46,632 bases of DNA from Bacteroidota bacterium (GCA_024276375.1 JAJRXG010000364.1:1-46632), one strand, 5' to 3'. Counted from the stretch's first letter, positions 8,836 through 17,412 are shown. Made by a program: numbers and translations. Notes: a model not told the origin generated them from the letters alone.

Positions 8836-8973
8836 CTCTTTAGGAGAGTGAAGTGATTTGTACGACTGTTTTGGAAGCTAAGTATATATCTCGTCGTCCT
8901 TTTGCTTGGATTGATCGAAGTTAAACAACGATGTTGTCAATGACCGTTATCTTGTCGCTCAAATTCGTCTATT

Positions 8974-9363
8974 ATGCCCGTGTTAAAGATCAAAAATCTA
9001 TCCAAATCATATGGTCGTACTAAGGCCTTAGACAATCTCAATCTTACAATTGAGAAAGGTCAGGTATGTGGCATTCTCGGCCCCAATGGCAGCGGCAAAA
9101 CTACCACTTTGGGTATCATTCTTAATATTTTAAAAAAAGATAGTGGTAGTTATGAGTGGTTTGATGGAGCCTATGGTGAACGGGCAAGATTAAAAATCGG
9201 AACGATTCTCGAAACTCCCAATTTCTACCCTTATATGAATGCCGCCCAAAACCTCGATATCGTTCGCCAAATAAAAGGCGTAGAAAGAATAAACAGTGAT
9301 GAGCTTCTGCAACAGGTAAATCTCGCCCATCGAAAAAAACATCCTTTAGAGCCTATTCTCTAG
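8974..9363 (+). CDS. ABC transporter ATP-binding protein, N-terminal part (frame 1, frameshifted gene)
   Basis: This 129-residue ORF carries the first half of an ABC ATPase: A-loop region LSKSYGRTKALDNLNL, Walker A GPNGSGKTTT near residue 40, and the Q-loop region GTILETPNFYPYMNA. It ends with HRKKHPLEPIL and a stop, just before the expected LSGGQ-type signature. Reading one base back at the A7 run (9333-9339) gives RKKTSFRAYSLGMKQR, which joins smoothly to the next ORF and would make a normal protein of about 297 residues. The two parts are therefore one gene, either frameshifted by mutation or sequencing error, or expressed by slippage. A permease gene follows directly. Confidence 0.85.
   Translation: MPVLKIKNLSKSYGRTKALDNLNLTIEKGQVCGILGPNGSGKTTTLGIILNILKKDSGSYEWFDGAYGERARLKIGTILETPNFYPYMNAAQNLDIVRQIKGVERINSDELLQQVNLAHRKKHPLEPIL
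9333..9340 (+). other. A7C slippery run at the -1 frameshift point of the ABC ATPase
   Basis: The sequence CGA AAA AAA CAT in the upstream frame is an A AAA AAA heptamer in the correct phase for tandem -1 slippage; an added A in DNA or mRNA would give the same result. The downstream frame then reads ACA TCC TTT AGA and enters the ABC signature. The phase and residue match are seen directly. Whether slippage occurs in the cell is unknown. Confidence 0.6.
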
Positions 9364-9365
9364 GT

Positions 9366-9866
9366 ATGAAGCAGCGTCTCGCCATTGCTGCGACACTTAT
9401 CGGAGAGCCTGAAGTATTGATTTTTGACGAACCTACCAATGGTCTAGACCCCGAAGGAATCTCTGAAGTGAGAAGTATCTTGTCACATATCGCCTCGTCC
9501 GGTAGAACGGTCATTATGGCTTCTCATTTGCTCGATGAAGTTGAAAAAATATGCTCTCATGTCGCTATTATCAAAGCCGGCACCTTGCTCGCAACCGGAC
9601 CGGTTGGTTCCATACTCAACGACAACGTAACACTTGAAATAGATGCACCTGACAGAGAACGCTTACTTGCGCATATCAATAGTCTTCAAATCTCAAGTCA
9701 CGTCACAGAAACCCCAAAATGGGTAGAATGTGTATTGACAGATGATGTTGACATTGTAGCATTGAGTAGGAGTTTTTATGAAGCGGGGATCATACCCACA
9801 CATTTTGCAACTCGTAAGAAAAAACTCGAAGAGGAGTTCTTGGAGATCACACGAGCATCACATTAA
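9366..9866 (+). CDS. ABC transporter ATP-binding protein, C-terminal part (frame 2, frameshifted gene)
   Basis: The 166-residue ORF contains the second half of the ATPase: the end of the signature (SLGMKQRLAIAATL when read from upstream), Walker B VLIFDEPTNGLDPEG, the D-loop and the H-loop MASHLLDEVEKICSH. The C-terminal accessory domain is typical of drug, antibiotic or lipid exporter ATPases. Starting at its own ATG would give a protein lacking Walker A, so this part alone could not hydrolyse ATP. It is followed after 26 bp by the permease, suggesting a two-gene exporter of unknown substrate. All conserved motifs of both halves are intact, so the break looks recent, regulated, or technical. 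Confidence 0.85.
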   Translation: MKQRLAIAATLIGEPEVLIFDEPTNGLDPEGISEVRSILSHIASSGRTVIMASHLLDEVEKICSHVAIIKAGTLLATGPVGSILNDNVTLEIDAPDRERLLAHINSLQISSHVTETPKWVECVLTDDVDIVALSRSFYEAGIIPTHFATRKKKLEEEFLEITRASH

Positions 9867-9892
9867 TTCATCATTTGAAGTGTAAATATAAT

Positions 9893-10702
9893 ATGATTAG
9901 ATTGCTAAAATTGGAGTATTCCAAGTGGAAGAACAACAGCGTAATAGGAATATTGGTGTTTCTATATGTCATCATGATGCCAACACTGATTTTTCTCGGC
10001 AAACAGTTTGACAACCTCCCCAATGGCATGCCTAGTAATGATGTATTTTTTGAGTTCCCTACCATGTGGGGGTGGCTTGGATATGCGGCGAGTTGGCCCG
10101 TGTTTTTCTGCCTGGGATTGATTGCCGTCTTTATAGTTGTCAATGAAGTGAGCTATAAAACCATGAGACAAAACGTGATGACCGGACTTACCCGCAAGGA
10201 ATTTTTTGTGGCGAAAGTCTTAAGCGTCATAGTGATCAGTATTTTGGCTACTCTTCTGTTTACGGTTGTGGGCTTAGTTATTGGATTTGTTCACACCCAA
10301 GGAGCATCATTGTCAGATGCATTTGACAACAGTTGGTCTATAGGAAGATTCTTTTTATTGTGTATGGGATATATGTCCTTCGGGCTTTTCTGTGGATTTG
10401 TATTGAGGAGATCCGGTGTAGCGGTATTGTTCTATCTGATCTACATCATTGTCTTGGAATCTATCCTCAAATGGCTGATTCACTTTCAATTGTTAAACAA
10501 TAGCAGTGTGAATTTTTATCCTGCCAATAGTTTTGAAGATCTCATGCCTTTGCCTTTGTTTCACTTCGCCGATGCCATCCCAAAAAAGGAAATGAGCTTT
10601 GATTTTCTACTGACTTACACAGAAGCCAGTATTTCGACAATCGTATGGATCATCGTATTCTTGGGTTTATCGTATTGGAGCATGACAAGAAGGGATATAT
10701 AA
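9893..10702 (+). CDS. ABC-2 type transporter permease
   Basis: This hydrophobic protein has about six membrane segments, beginning near NSVIGILVFLYVIMMPTLIF. It has the central region VNEVSYKTMRQNVMTGLTRKEFFVAK, which resembles the conserved coupling region of ABC-2 permeases (family of SNPs such as NatB and bacitracin exporters). The track ORF starts at 9875, but the ATG at 9893 gives MIRLLKLEYSKWKNN, the usual start with a short cytoplasmic amphipathic segment, and a 269-residue protein. It would pair with the frameshifted ATPase upstream. The substrate cannot be read from the sequence. Confidence 0.85.
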   Translation: MIRLLKLEYSKWKNNSVIGILVFLYVIMMPTLIFLGKQFDNLPNGMPSNDVFFEFPTMWGWLGYAASWPVFFCLGLIAVFIVVNEVSYKTMRQNVMTGLTRKEFFVAKVLSVIVISILATLLFTVVGLVIGFVHTQGASLSDAFDNSWSIGRFFLLCMGYMSFGLFCGFVLRRSGVAVLFYLIYIIVLESILKWLIHFQLLNNSSVNFYPANSFEDLMPLPLFHFADAIPKKEMSFDFLLTYTEASISTIVWIIVFLGLSYWSMTRRDI

Positions 10703-10724
10703 TCCCGAATTGGATTGAGCACCA

Positions 10725-12143
10725 CTAAGAAATTTTAGGACGCAAACCCAATTCGATTCCGATTCTTAGCATATAATCACGTGCCGAGGATGCATCATTG
10801 GGGATAATACCATCGAGTATGGCCTCTCTAATGGCTGTTTTGACTTCTCCAACTTGACGAGAAGGAGGAATGTCAAAGGTTGCCATTATTTCTTCTCCGG
10901 AAATAGGTGGCTGCCAATTGCGCAAGCGGTCTTTCTCCTCAAGCTCTATCATTTTTTCTTTTACCAATTGGTAATTGGCCAAAAAGCGCTGCATCTTGCT
11001 TGGGTTCTTGGTAGTGATATCGGCTTGACATAAAGTCATCAAATCATCGATTTCATCACCGGCCTCATAAAGCAATCTCCGTACGGCAGAATCTGTAATA
11101 TTTTTTCCGGTCAAACTGATAGGCCTTAAATGCAAGAGCACTAGTTTTTGCACATATTTCATTTCATTTCCCAAGGGTAGTTTCCATCTACGAAAAATCT
11201 TGGGAACCATATATGAACCTACAGCATCGTGTCCATGAAATGTCCACCCCACTCTCTGATCAAATCGCTTCGTTCGGGGCTTACCAATGTCATGCAACAG
11301 CGCGGCATACCTCAACCACAGATTATCAGAGACTCGAGATACATTGTCCAGAACCTCCAACGTGTGGTAAAAATTGTCTTTATGTCCCTTGTTATTGATA
11401 TAATCTACCCCTCTCAAGGCGTAAACCTTTGGAGCTATAATCTCGCACAATCCTGTATCCATCAATAACTTCCAACCTAGTGAAGGTTTTGTTGAAGCCA
11501 TTATTTTATTGATCTCCGTAGTGATGCGTTCTTGTGAAACAATCTCAATGCGCTCAGCATTATTGACGATTCCATTGAAGCTGTCTTCATGAATTCTAAA
11601 ATCCAACTGACAGGCAAATCGCACTGCACGCATCATTCTCAGTGGATCATCAGAAAATGTAATATCCGGATCCCGGGGTGTTCTGATAATACCCTCCTCT
11701 AAATCCTTCATCCCATCAAAGGGATCGATAAACCTCCCCTCGTCCGAACCACTAATCTGCAATGCCATTGCATTGATCGTGAAGTCTCTGCGTCTCTGAT
11801 CATCCTCGAGCGTTCCCAAACTTACAACCGGATTGCGCGAATCAACAGCATACGATTCCTTGCGAGCTCCAACAAACTCAATATCCACTCCTCTATAAAC
11901 GATCATGGCTGTACCAAATCGCTTGAAAATCTGAGGTCGCCCAACCCCCAATCTCTTGGCAACACCTTGCGCCAACTTGATACCATCACCCACACAAACG
12001 ATATCAACATCTTGAGTGCTACGGTTTAAAATCTTGTCCCTAATATATCCTCCTATGAGATAGGCCGACATCTCTATACGATCAGCTTCAACACGTACCG
12101 CAGCAATAATATCTTGCTCTGCTTCAGTATATTTCCAGTTCAC
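10725..12143 (-). CDS. cca: CCA tRNA nucleotidyltransferase with HD domain
   Basis: The 472-residue protein has the class II nucleotidyltransferase head (YLIGGYIRDKILNRSTQDVDIV near residue 30, with the metal-binding Asp pair). The motif RRRDFTINAMALQI follows near residue 115, then the RNA-binding helical region with DDPLRMMRAVRFACQL. A C-terminal HD phosphohydrolase domain (AALLHDIGKPRTKRF near 285) is also present. It adds or repairs the 3' CCA of tRNAs. The HD form is common in Bacteroidota. It lies 21 bp after dusB on the same strand, so dusB-cca is probably one tRNA-maturation transcript. Confidence 0.94.
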   Translation of the reverse strand: MNWKYTEAEQDIIAAVRVEADRIEMSAYLIGGYIRDKILNRSTQDVDIVCVGDGIKLAQGVAKRLGVGRPQIFKRFGTAMIVYRGVDIEFVGARKESYAVDSRNPVVSLGTLEDDQRRRDFTINAMALQISGSDEGRFIDPFDGMKDLEEGIIRTPRDPDITFSDDPLRMMRAVRFACQLDFRIHEDSFNGIVNNAERIEIVSQERITTEINKIMASTKPSLGWKLLMDTGLCEIIAPKVYALRGVDYINNKGHKDNFYHTLEVLDNVSRVSDNLWLRYAALLHDIGKPRTKRFDQRVGWTFHGHDAVGSYMVPKIFRRWKLPLGNEMKYVQKLVLLHLRPISLTGKNITDSAVRRLLYEAGDEIDDLMTLCQADITTKNPSKMQRFLANYQLVKEKMIELEEKDRLRNWQPPISGEEIMATFDIPPSRQVGEVKTAIREAILDGIIPNDASSARDYMLRIGIELGLRPKIS

Positions 12144-12164
12144 TCAATGATACTTTTCAAATCA

Positions 12165-13163
12165 TTAAATATATTGCGAGGATAGAGTCTCTGAATAACG
12201 TGCTTCTACCTCGTCAATTATTGCATATATCCTGTCGGGATCGGATTCAGTGACCAACCTTGATCGATATGTTTTAATTAAGGGTAGTCCTTTAAAATAA
12301 TTGGTATAATGCCTGCGCATTTCAAGTACTCCCAACTTCTCTCCTTTCCATTCAATACTATGCTTCAAGTGTTGACGTACAGCGGTGCACTTTTCTTCAA
12401 TACTTGGTGGATCCAACTTCTCTCCTGTTTCTAAATAATGTTTTATCTGCCTGAAAATCCATGGATTCCCTATACTTGCACGGCCGATCATTATGCCATC
12501 TACACCGTAGCGATTCTTATACTCCAATGCCTTTTCCGGACTATCAATATCCCCGTTTCCGATGATGGGAATGTGAATTCTAGGGTTCTCTTTAACTCGT
12601 CTAATGTGAGACCAATCCGCCTCCCCTTTATACATTTGCTTGCGCGTACGTCCATGAATCGCCAATGCCTGGATACCGACATCCTGCAATCGTTCGGCAA
12701 CTTCTGATATCATTATGGAGTTTTCATCCCATCCGAGACGTGTTTTGACGGTAACGGGAAGTTGAGTGGCATTGACAATCTCAGCTGTCAGTTTGACCAT
12801 CCTAGGAATGTCCTTGAGTATTCCTGCACCAGCCATTTTACAAACGACCTTCTTGACGGGACAACCAAAGTTGATATCCAACACTTCCGGCTGTGCTTCT
12901 TCTACAATCTCCGCTGCCCTACGCATACTATCAATCTCGGCACCAAATATCTGAATCCCGATGGGACGTTCATAATCGTATATATCCAACTTCTGAATAC
13001 TCTTGTGTGCATCGCGAATGAGACCTTCTACCGATATGAACTCCGTGTACATCATATCGCATCCCGCCTGTTTACACAATGCTCTAAAAGGGGGATCACT
13101 AACATCCTCCATCGGCGCCAAAAACAGCGGAAAACCATCAAACTCAATATTTGCAAGACGCAT
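12165..13163 (-). CDS. dusB: tRNA-dihydrouridine synthase (DusB family)
   Basis: The 332-residue flavoprotein reduces uridines in the tRNA D-loop. It shows the FMN-barrel start LFLAPMEDVSDPPFRALC, the catalytic-Cys motif DINFGCPVKKV near residue 98, the phosphate/FMN motifs GRTRKQMYKGEADW and IIGNGDIDSPEKAL, and GVDGIMIGRASIGNPWIF. This combination is diagnostic of the DusB/YhdG group. An exact -7 box lies about 95 bp upstream of the ATG, and cca follows downstream. Confidence 0.93.
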   Translation of the reverse strand: MRLANIEFDGFPLFLAPMEDVSDPPFRALCKQAGCDMMYTEFISVEGLIRDAHKSIQKLDIYDYERPIGIQIFGAEIDSMRRAAEIVEEAQPEVLDINFGCPVKKVVCKMAGAGILKDIPRMVKLTAEIVNATQLPVTVKTRLGWDENSIMISEVAERLQDVGIQALAIHGRTRKQMYKGEADWSHIRRVKENPRIHIPIIGNGDIDSPEKALEYKNRYGVDGIMIGRASIGNPWIFRQIKHYLETGEKLDPPSIEEKCTAVRQHLKHSIEWKGEKLGVLEMRRHYTNYFKGLPLIKTYRSRLVTESDPDRIYAIIDEVEARYSETLSSQYI

Positions 13164-13256
13164 ACAACACGTTTCAGTAATCCTTAAATCGACAATTTGC
13201 TTAGAACCTCAATATTGAAGTCATCCTATCATACTTTCTTCACTGACTTCATGGCA

Positions 13257-13264
13257 CAAAGGTA
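13257..13264 (-). promoter_or_regulatory. Promoter -7 box of dusB-cca (TACCTTTG)
   Basis: TACCTTTG is an exact match to TAnnTTTG on the minus strand, leaving an untranslated leader of about 85 nt. Immediately downstream an 8-bp inverted repeat, TGAAGTCA/TGACTTCA (13216-13251), would form a hairpin at the very 5' end of the transcript. Confidence 0.65.
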
Positions 13265-13577
13265 ATTGAATGCATCAATTATGACCCATATTTGTCATGC
13301 ATCCAAAACAGATCATAGGATCTGAAAATGATAAGCAAAGCATAACTCCCTCCAAACGAAGGCATCCAGCACCACATCATCTACCTGCATTGATGCCCTC
13401 ATTTATCCGTGCAGAATACTAATGACTAGCTTAAATCAAAAAATATGGATCCTAAAACACGGATTGGGAACTACTTCATATCTTAAAATGTTCTTAAAAT
13501 TGAGTCTCATACATAAGAAAATGTACTCTATAGGAGTTACTATAACAGTTAGATAGTTTTTTCATACAATTCGGTTT

Positions 13578-13610
13578 AGAAGCTTACTTAAATGTGAGCT
13601 TCTTTTTTTT
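13578..13610 (+). terminator. Strong intrinsic terminator without an annotated gene upstream
   Basis: A 10-bp stem AGAAGCTTAC/GTGAGCTTCT (one wobble pair), a TTAAAT loop and eight T residues form a textbook plus-strand terminator. The 632-bp gap 13164-13795 has no plus-strand gene in the ORF track. The only open frame just upstream is a 22-codon ORF at 13488-13556 (MFLKLSLIHKKM...). A small RNA or small peptide transcript is therefore likely. The dusB promoter is the only other feature I see in this gap. Confidence 0.75.
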
Positions 13611-13795
13611 GTGGTGACATAAAAATGCTGACAAGCAAAAAGGTCATTATCGTCCATTATAATTTGAAGTCCCCCCTCTCCATTTTATCCACGAAAAGGC
13701 AACCAATCTGATTTGGTCTTGCTCCAATCAAATCATATGTCAGCCCAATCAAAATGACAGACGAACTAGTCAGGATCAGCTACTTACTGATTACA

Positions 13796-14731
13796 TTATA
13801 GAGTGTTCTCTTTGGTATTCCAAAGATCAATAGGATATTTGCCCTCTGAAATTAAGGCTCGTAATCGTTTCATTACAAATGGCTTGTCCTTCTGATACGT
13901 CACTCCAAACCATGACTCATCACACGTAAGAATTTTTACTTTCTTTGCATCCGTAGATATCAGATTCTCGATCAGCAAGGGAATAAAAAACTCAGATTTT
14001 GGTTCATGGCCATGTTTCGCCATAAATGAAATAAACGCCGCTTCACAAAAGGGAAAATAATCCTTATGAAAGATCCACAAATTCATGGACACCGGTGTAT
14101 CGGGATCGAAATATGTCACCACTCCCTCATCTGAAGTATTAAAAATCCTACCTTCCTGATCAAATCCAATTTTTAAGGTTTCCTCAATGCCCGCAAGGTT
14201 GTTCTCTTGATCAATTGAACAAACACCTCGATTGACGGTACCGTATTTGCTCATAGTTTGACGCAATTTATACGCTACCAATCCATATGCCATATCTTGC
14301 TGCGTATTCAAAAATCGAATACAAGTGTCATAGGCATCTCGACCATAAAAGTCATCCGCATTGATTACGACAAAAGCACTCTGTATCTCATCTCGTGCCA
14401 CCCAAACGGCATGCGCCGTTCCCCAAGGTTTTGTTCTGTCTTCGGGGATCTGAACCCCTTGAGGAACATCTTCTAACTCCTGAAACACATAGCTGATTTG
14501 GATCAGATCCTCAAATTTGTTAGAGAAAAAAGTTCGAAATTCCACTTCAAATGACTTGCGAATAACAAATACCACTTTGCCAAAACCCGCTTTTATGGCA
14601 TCATATATCGAATAATCCAAAATAGTTTCTCCATTGGGTCCAAAGGCATCCATTTGCTTCAGTCCTCCATATCTGCTGCCCATTCCGGCTGCCAGTACCA
14701 CTAGCGCCGGAGCGCCTTCTTGTATCCTCAT
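13796..14731 (-). CDS. Sugar-phosphate nucleotidyltransferase-like protein
   Basis: The protein has a Rossmann-like nucleotidyltransferase fold with the NTP-binding signature LVVLAAGMGSRYGGLKQMD at the N-terminus. Further motifs are DYSIYDAIKAGFGKVVFVIR and FVVINADDFYGRDAYD near residue 120. It resembles the GlmU/RmlA-type family but lacks a clear sugar specificity. The track start at 14764 is a GTG inside a promoter-like GATCTTTGCG. The ATG at 14731 is better, giving 311 residues. It is a single gene with no neighbouring sugar genes, so the substrate and pathway are open. Confidence 0.8.
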   Translation of the reverse strand: MRIQEGAPALVVLAAGMGSRYGGLKQMDAFGPNGETILDYSIYDAIKAGFGKVVFVIRKSFEVEFRTFFSNKFEDLIQISYVFQELEDVPQGVQIPEDRTKPWGTAHAVWVARDEIQSAFVVINADDFYGRDAYDTCIRFLNTQQDMAYGLVAYKLRQTMSKYGTVNRGVCSIDQENNLAGIEETLKIGFDQEGRIFNTSDEGVVTYFDPDTPVSMNLWIFHKDYFPFCEAAFISFMAKHGHEPKSEFFIPLLIENLISTDAKKVKILTCDESWFGVTYQKDKPFVMKRLRALISEGKYPIDLWNTKENTL

Positions 14732-14754
14732 ATCTACATTATTACTCAAGGTCG

Positions 14755-14762
14755 CAAAGATC
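14755..14762 (-). promoter_or_regulatory. Candidate -7 box (GATCTTTG) of the nucleotidyltransferase gene
   Basis: GATCTTTG differs at one position from TAnnTTTG and is followed by CGACC, similar to the GCG that follows the ribosomal-gene boxes here. It lies 23 nt upstream of ATG 14731, which supports that start over the GTG inside the box. Confidence 0.5.
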
Positions 14763-14888
14763 ACTAATATGTCAATAAATCATATCAATATGCGCATTTT
14801 AAATGCTCATCACATTGCCAGACAAAGACTGTTAGAGCAATCTGATATGACGGAATCAGTGTATGCTGTAGTCAGGATATGTCAGGAG

Positions 14889-14916
14889 TATGGCATATTG
14901 TCAAAAATATGCCATA
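14889..14916. repeat. 10-bp perfect inverted repeat in a divergent intergenic region
   Basis: TATGGCATAT and ATATGCCATA are separated by 8 bp, with no T-run on either strand, so it is not an intrinsic terminator. It lies in the 356-bp gap (14732-15087) between the divergent nucleotidyltransferase and cytochrome peroxidase genes. It could be an operator. It also falls in the 3' part of a 53-codon open frame (14769-14930) that I do not consider proven. The only other feature I see in this gap is the pair of promoter boxes. Confidence 0.55.
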
Positions 14917-15054
14917 AAAACATAATGTGAAGCGTCATATTTCGTATTTTTGAACCTTGAAAAACTTGGCCGGTGTGTCGCTTCAGCATAGAGATTATGC
15001 TAAAACCACCTGAATTAGGCATGTCATATATACATATGTAAATAAAATGTAATG

Positions 15055-15062
15055 TATATTTG
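15055..15062 (+). promoter_or_regulatory. Promoter -7 box of the cytochrome c peroxidase gene (TATATTTG)
   Basis: TATATTTG is an exact TAnnTTTG match, 25 nt upstream of ATG 15088. It lies inside the N-terminal extension of the track ORF, which argues that translation starts at 15088. Confidence 0.6.
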
Positions 15063-15087
15063 CCTGATAACAAATAAAATAGGATTG

Positions 15088-16425
15088 ATGAGTCGATTTA
15101 TTGCGTGTTTATTTCTTCTTGTATTGCTTACGGGGTGCACAAAAGATGTAATGGATAGAAATATCCAATTGGATTTAGATATAAAGCGCCAGATAAGTAG
15201 TTTCAGTCCTGATGGCAGTTATACATACTACATTTTACCGGATGAAGGCGATCTTGCCAGTTTGCCACAGGATCAGCGCAATCTGTTAAGTCCCGAGAAG
15301 GTAGCCTTGGGTAAGATGTTGTTTTATGAAACAGGGCTGGCCACTGGCGCCAAGTTTGAATCCGGAATCGGCACCTATTCATGTGGCAGTTGTCATCTTC
15401 CAACAGCGGGAATGCGACCTGGGGCGCCTCAAGGAGTTGCAGACGGAGGTATGGGATACGGTGTCAATGGTGAGAACCGCTTGAGATTGAGTGAATACAA
15501 CGAAGATGATCTTGATGTCCAGAGTGCTCGCCCACTGAGTTTAATCAATGTGGCATATGTAACCAATACTTTTTGGAATGGTCAGTTTGGCGGAGAAGGA
15601 AGTAATATTGGTACAGAAGATGTCTGGGATCTCAGAGAGGACACTCGACGAAATGCACTTGGATATAAGGGTGTTGAAACGGTCAATTTTGCGGGAATTA
15701 TCACTCATAGAATCCTAATAAACAAGGAGTTATTGGATCAATACGGCTATACAGAAATGTTTGATAGAATTTTTCCGGAATTTGAGCCGGAGGAGCGTTA
15801 TACACAATTTGTAGCTTCCTTGGCATTGTCGGCATACTTGAGAAGTATCGTATCGGATCAAGCTCCTTTTCAGAAATGGTTAAAAGGAGATATGGAAGCA
15901 ATGTCGAAACAAGAAAAGCTAGGAGCTTCGCTGTTCTTTGGCAAGGCAAGGTGTGCCAATTGTCACTATGAAAAGAACTTAGGATCGAATGAGTTTCATG
16001 CCTTAGGCGTCAAAGATATTTATCAACGTCCGAGTTATAGTGCTTCCGAGGATGATCGACGCAACTTAGGTCGTGGTGGATTTACGCTCAAAGAAGAAGA
16101 CAACTATAAGTTTAGAGTACCTCAATTGTACAACATGGGAGATGCCCCATTTTACTTTCATGGTGCAAGCAAGACAAATTTAGAAGAACTCTTGGAGTAT
16201 AAGATAATAGCTCAATCCGAAAATCCCAAAATATCCAATGATAGACTATCCGAAAAATTCTTGCCTATCGATTTAAATCAAGAAGAGAAAGATGCAGTAC
16301 TCGCTTTTTTAAATCAAAGTCTAAGAGACCCCAATTTAAAAAGATACATGCCGGAATATGTTCTGTCCGGTCAATGCTTTCCGAACAATGACTTTAGGTC
16401 TCGTGTCGATCTCGGTTGCAATTAA
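15088..16425 (+). CDS. Di-haem cytochrome c peroxidase family lipoprotein
   Basis: The start at 15088 gives MSRFIACLFLLVLLTGCTKD, a lipoprotein signal with the lipobox LTGC, so the protein is membrane-anchored outside the cytoplasm. Two haem c sites are visible, CGSCH near residue 100 (TYSCGSCHLP) and CANCH near 290 (ARCANCHYEK). This is the arrangement of the CcpA/MauG family, which reduces hydrogen peroxide or modifies partner proteins. Further family motifs include RPLSLINVAYVTNTFWNG and FRVPQLYNMGDAPFYFHG. The length is 445 residues. It is a single gene convergent with the SPOR gene, 8 bp away. Peroxidase activity is inferred. Confidence 0.88.
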   Translation: MSRFIACLFLLVLLTGCTKDVMDRNIQLDLDIKRQISSFSPDGSYTYYILPDEGDLASLPQDQRNLLSPEKVALGKMLFYETGLATGAKFESGIGTYSCGSCHLPTAGMRPGAPQGVADGGMGYGVNGENRLRLSEYNEDDLDVQSARPLSLINVAYVTNTFWNGQFGGEGSNIGTEDVWDLREDTRRNALGYKGVETVNFAGIITHRILINKELLDQYGYTEMFDRIFPEFEPEERYTQFVASLALSAYLRSIVSDQAPFQKWLKGDMEAMSKQEKLGASLFFGKARCANCHYEKNLGSNEFHALGVKDIYQRPSYSASEDDRRNLGRGGFTLKEEDNYKFRVPQLYNMGDAPFYFHGASKTNLEELLEYKIIAQSENPKISNDRLSEKFLPIDLNQEEKDAVLAFLNQSLRDPNLKRYMPEYVLSGQCFPNNDFRSRVDLGCN

Positions 16426-16433
16426 AAGGCATC

Positions 16434-17390
16434 TTAACGAGTAAAATACTTCGAATCTATTCTTGGAATCAAGTACCATGCTTTGGGCGTGATCTCCTCT
16501 TGAACTTTCTCCAGATAATCTCCGAGATCTTGGACATCACAATCAAATACAACAAAAACCCTAAATCCTGCGCCTTGGTCAATTATGTCAGATTGATATC
16601 CTTTGGCTCTGGCTTGTTGAGCGAGTCGTTCGGCGTTATGCTTCATTCCAAAGGAACCAATCACTATTTTACACCCTTCACGTCTGATACTGTCTGTTAA
16701 AAAAGACCGATACTCGGCATTCAAATCTGATGTGCTCATCGTATCCTTGTGGAGCTCCACTCGAACCGCTATCAGCTGTTGAGTCCGCAGATGATAAGAT
16801 CGCAAGCCTACAACGAGAAGTCCCGCACCCAATACTACAATGAGCAACGGTAATAAAGACGCCTTCCACCACATAGAATCATCTAGGGACTTTGCCTCCT
16901 GCGTCGATGTCAAAGACGTATGGATACTTGGTTTTTTATGGCTATACGCATCTATATCGGATAGGCTGTCAGCCCTACTCCCTATAGGAGTAAGGCTAAT
17001 TGGCAGCAGGTGCTTTATTTTTCTTTTCCAATCTTCATCAATGCGTTCTAAAACAGAGTTCCCATCCTCCAATCTTCGTATATCTCCGATTCCCGGCAAA
17101 TGAGTTTTGCCGATATTCAAGAGCTCGTTAATCTTCAAAGACACCTGTTTTTTTAGGGCTTTTTGACGCGCTTTTGCCATAAGGTTCTCGCGCTCAATTA
17201 TCTCCCAAATATTCTCCCCGTGTCGTGCTTGAGTCTGAAGATATAGGATCTTTGAAGGAGGATGTATGACATGGTTTTTAGTATCAAGATGAGCCGGAAT
17301 CTGCTCCCATGAAAAATACCCTATTCCCGGTATAGCTACACATGGAAAGCGAGATAGTGCATAATCGAGAAGATCAGATATTGATGTCAT
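16434..17390 (-). CDS. HU-like / SPOR domain membrane protein
   Basis: The N-terminal part (about 1-120) resembles the CCDC81-like HU domain pair found in Bacteroidota, with FPCVAIPGIGYFSWEQIPA and a second copy around KTHLPGIGDIRRLEDG. A serine/acid-rich linker follows, then one membrane segment (about 175-198, SLLPLLIVVLGAGLLVVGL). The C-terminal SPOR domain has KIVIGSFGMKHNAERLAQQA. SPOR domains bind denuded septal peptidoglycan, so a role at the cell envelope or division site is likely. Topology predicts the HU-like part in the cytoplasm and SPOR outside. The mRNA leader appears long and would contain a 120-bp repeat copy. Confidence 0.75.
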   Translation of the reverse strand: MTSISDLLDYALSRFPCVAIPGIGYFSWEQIPAHLDTKNHVIHPPSKILYLQTQARHGENIWEIIERENLMAKARQKALKKQVSLKINELLNIGKTHLPGIGDIRRLEDGNSVLERIDEDWKRKIKHLLPISLTPIGSRADSLSDIDAYSHKKPSIHTSLTSTQEAKSLDDSMWWKASLLPLLIVVLGAGLLVVGLRSYHLRTQQLIAVRVELHKDTMSTSDLNAEYRSFLTDSIRREGCKIVIGSFGMKHNAERLAQQARAKGYQSDIIDQGAGFRVFVVFDCDVQDLGDYLEKVQEEITPKAWYLIPRIDSKYFTR

Positions 17391-17412
17391 TTAAGAACCA
17401 AGGTTAGTATAT

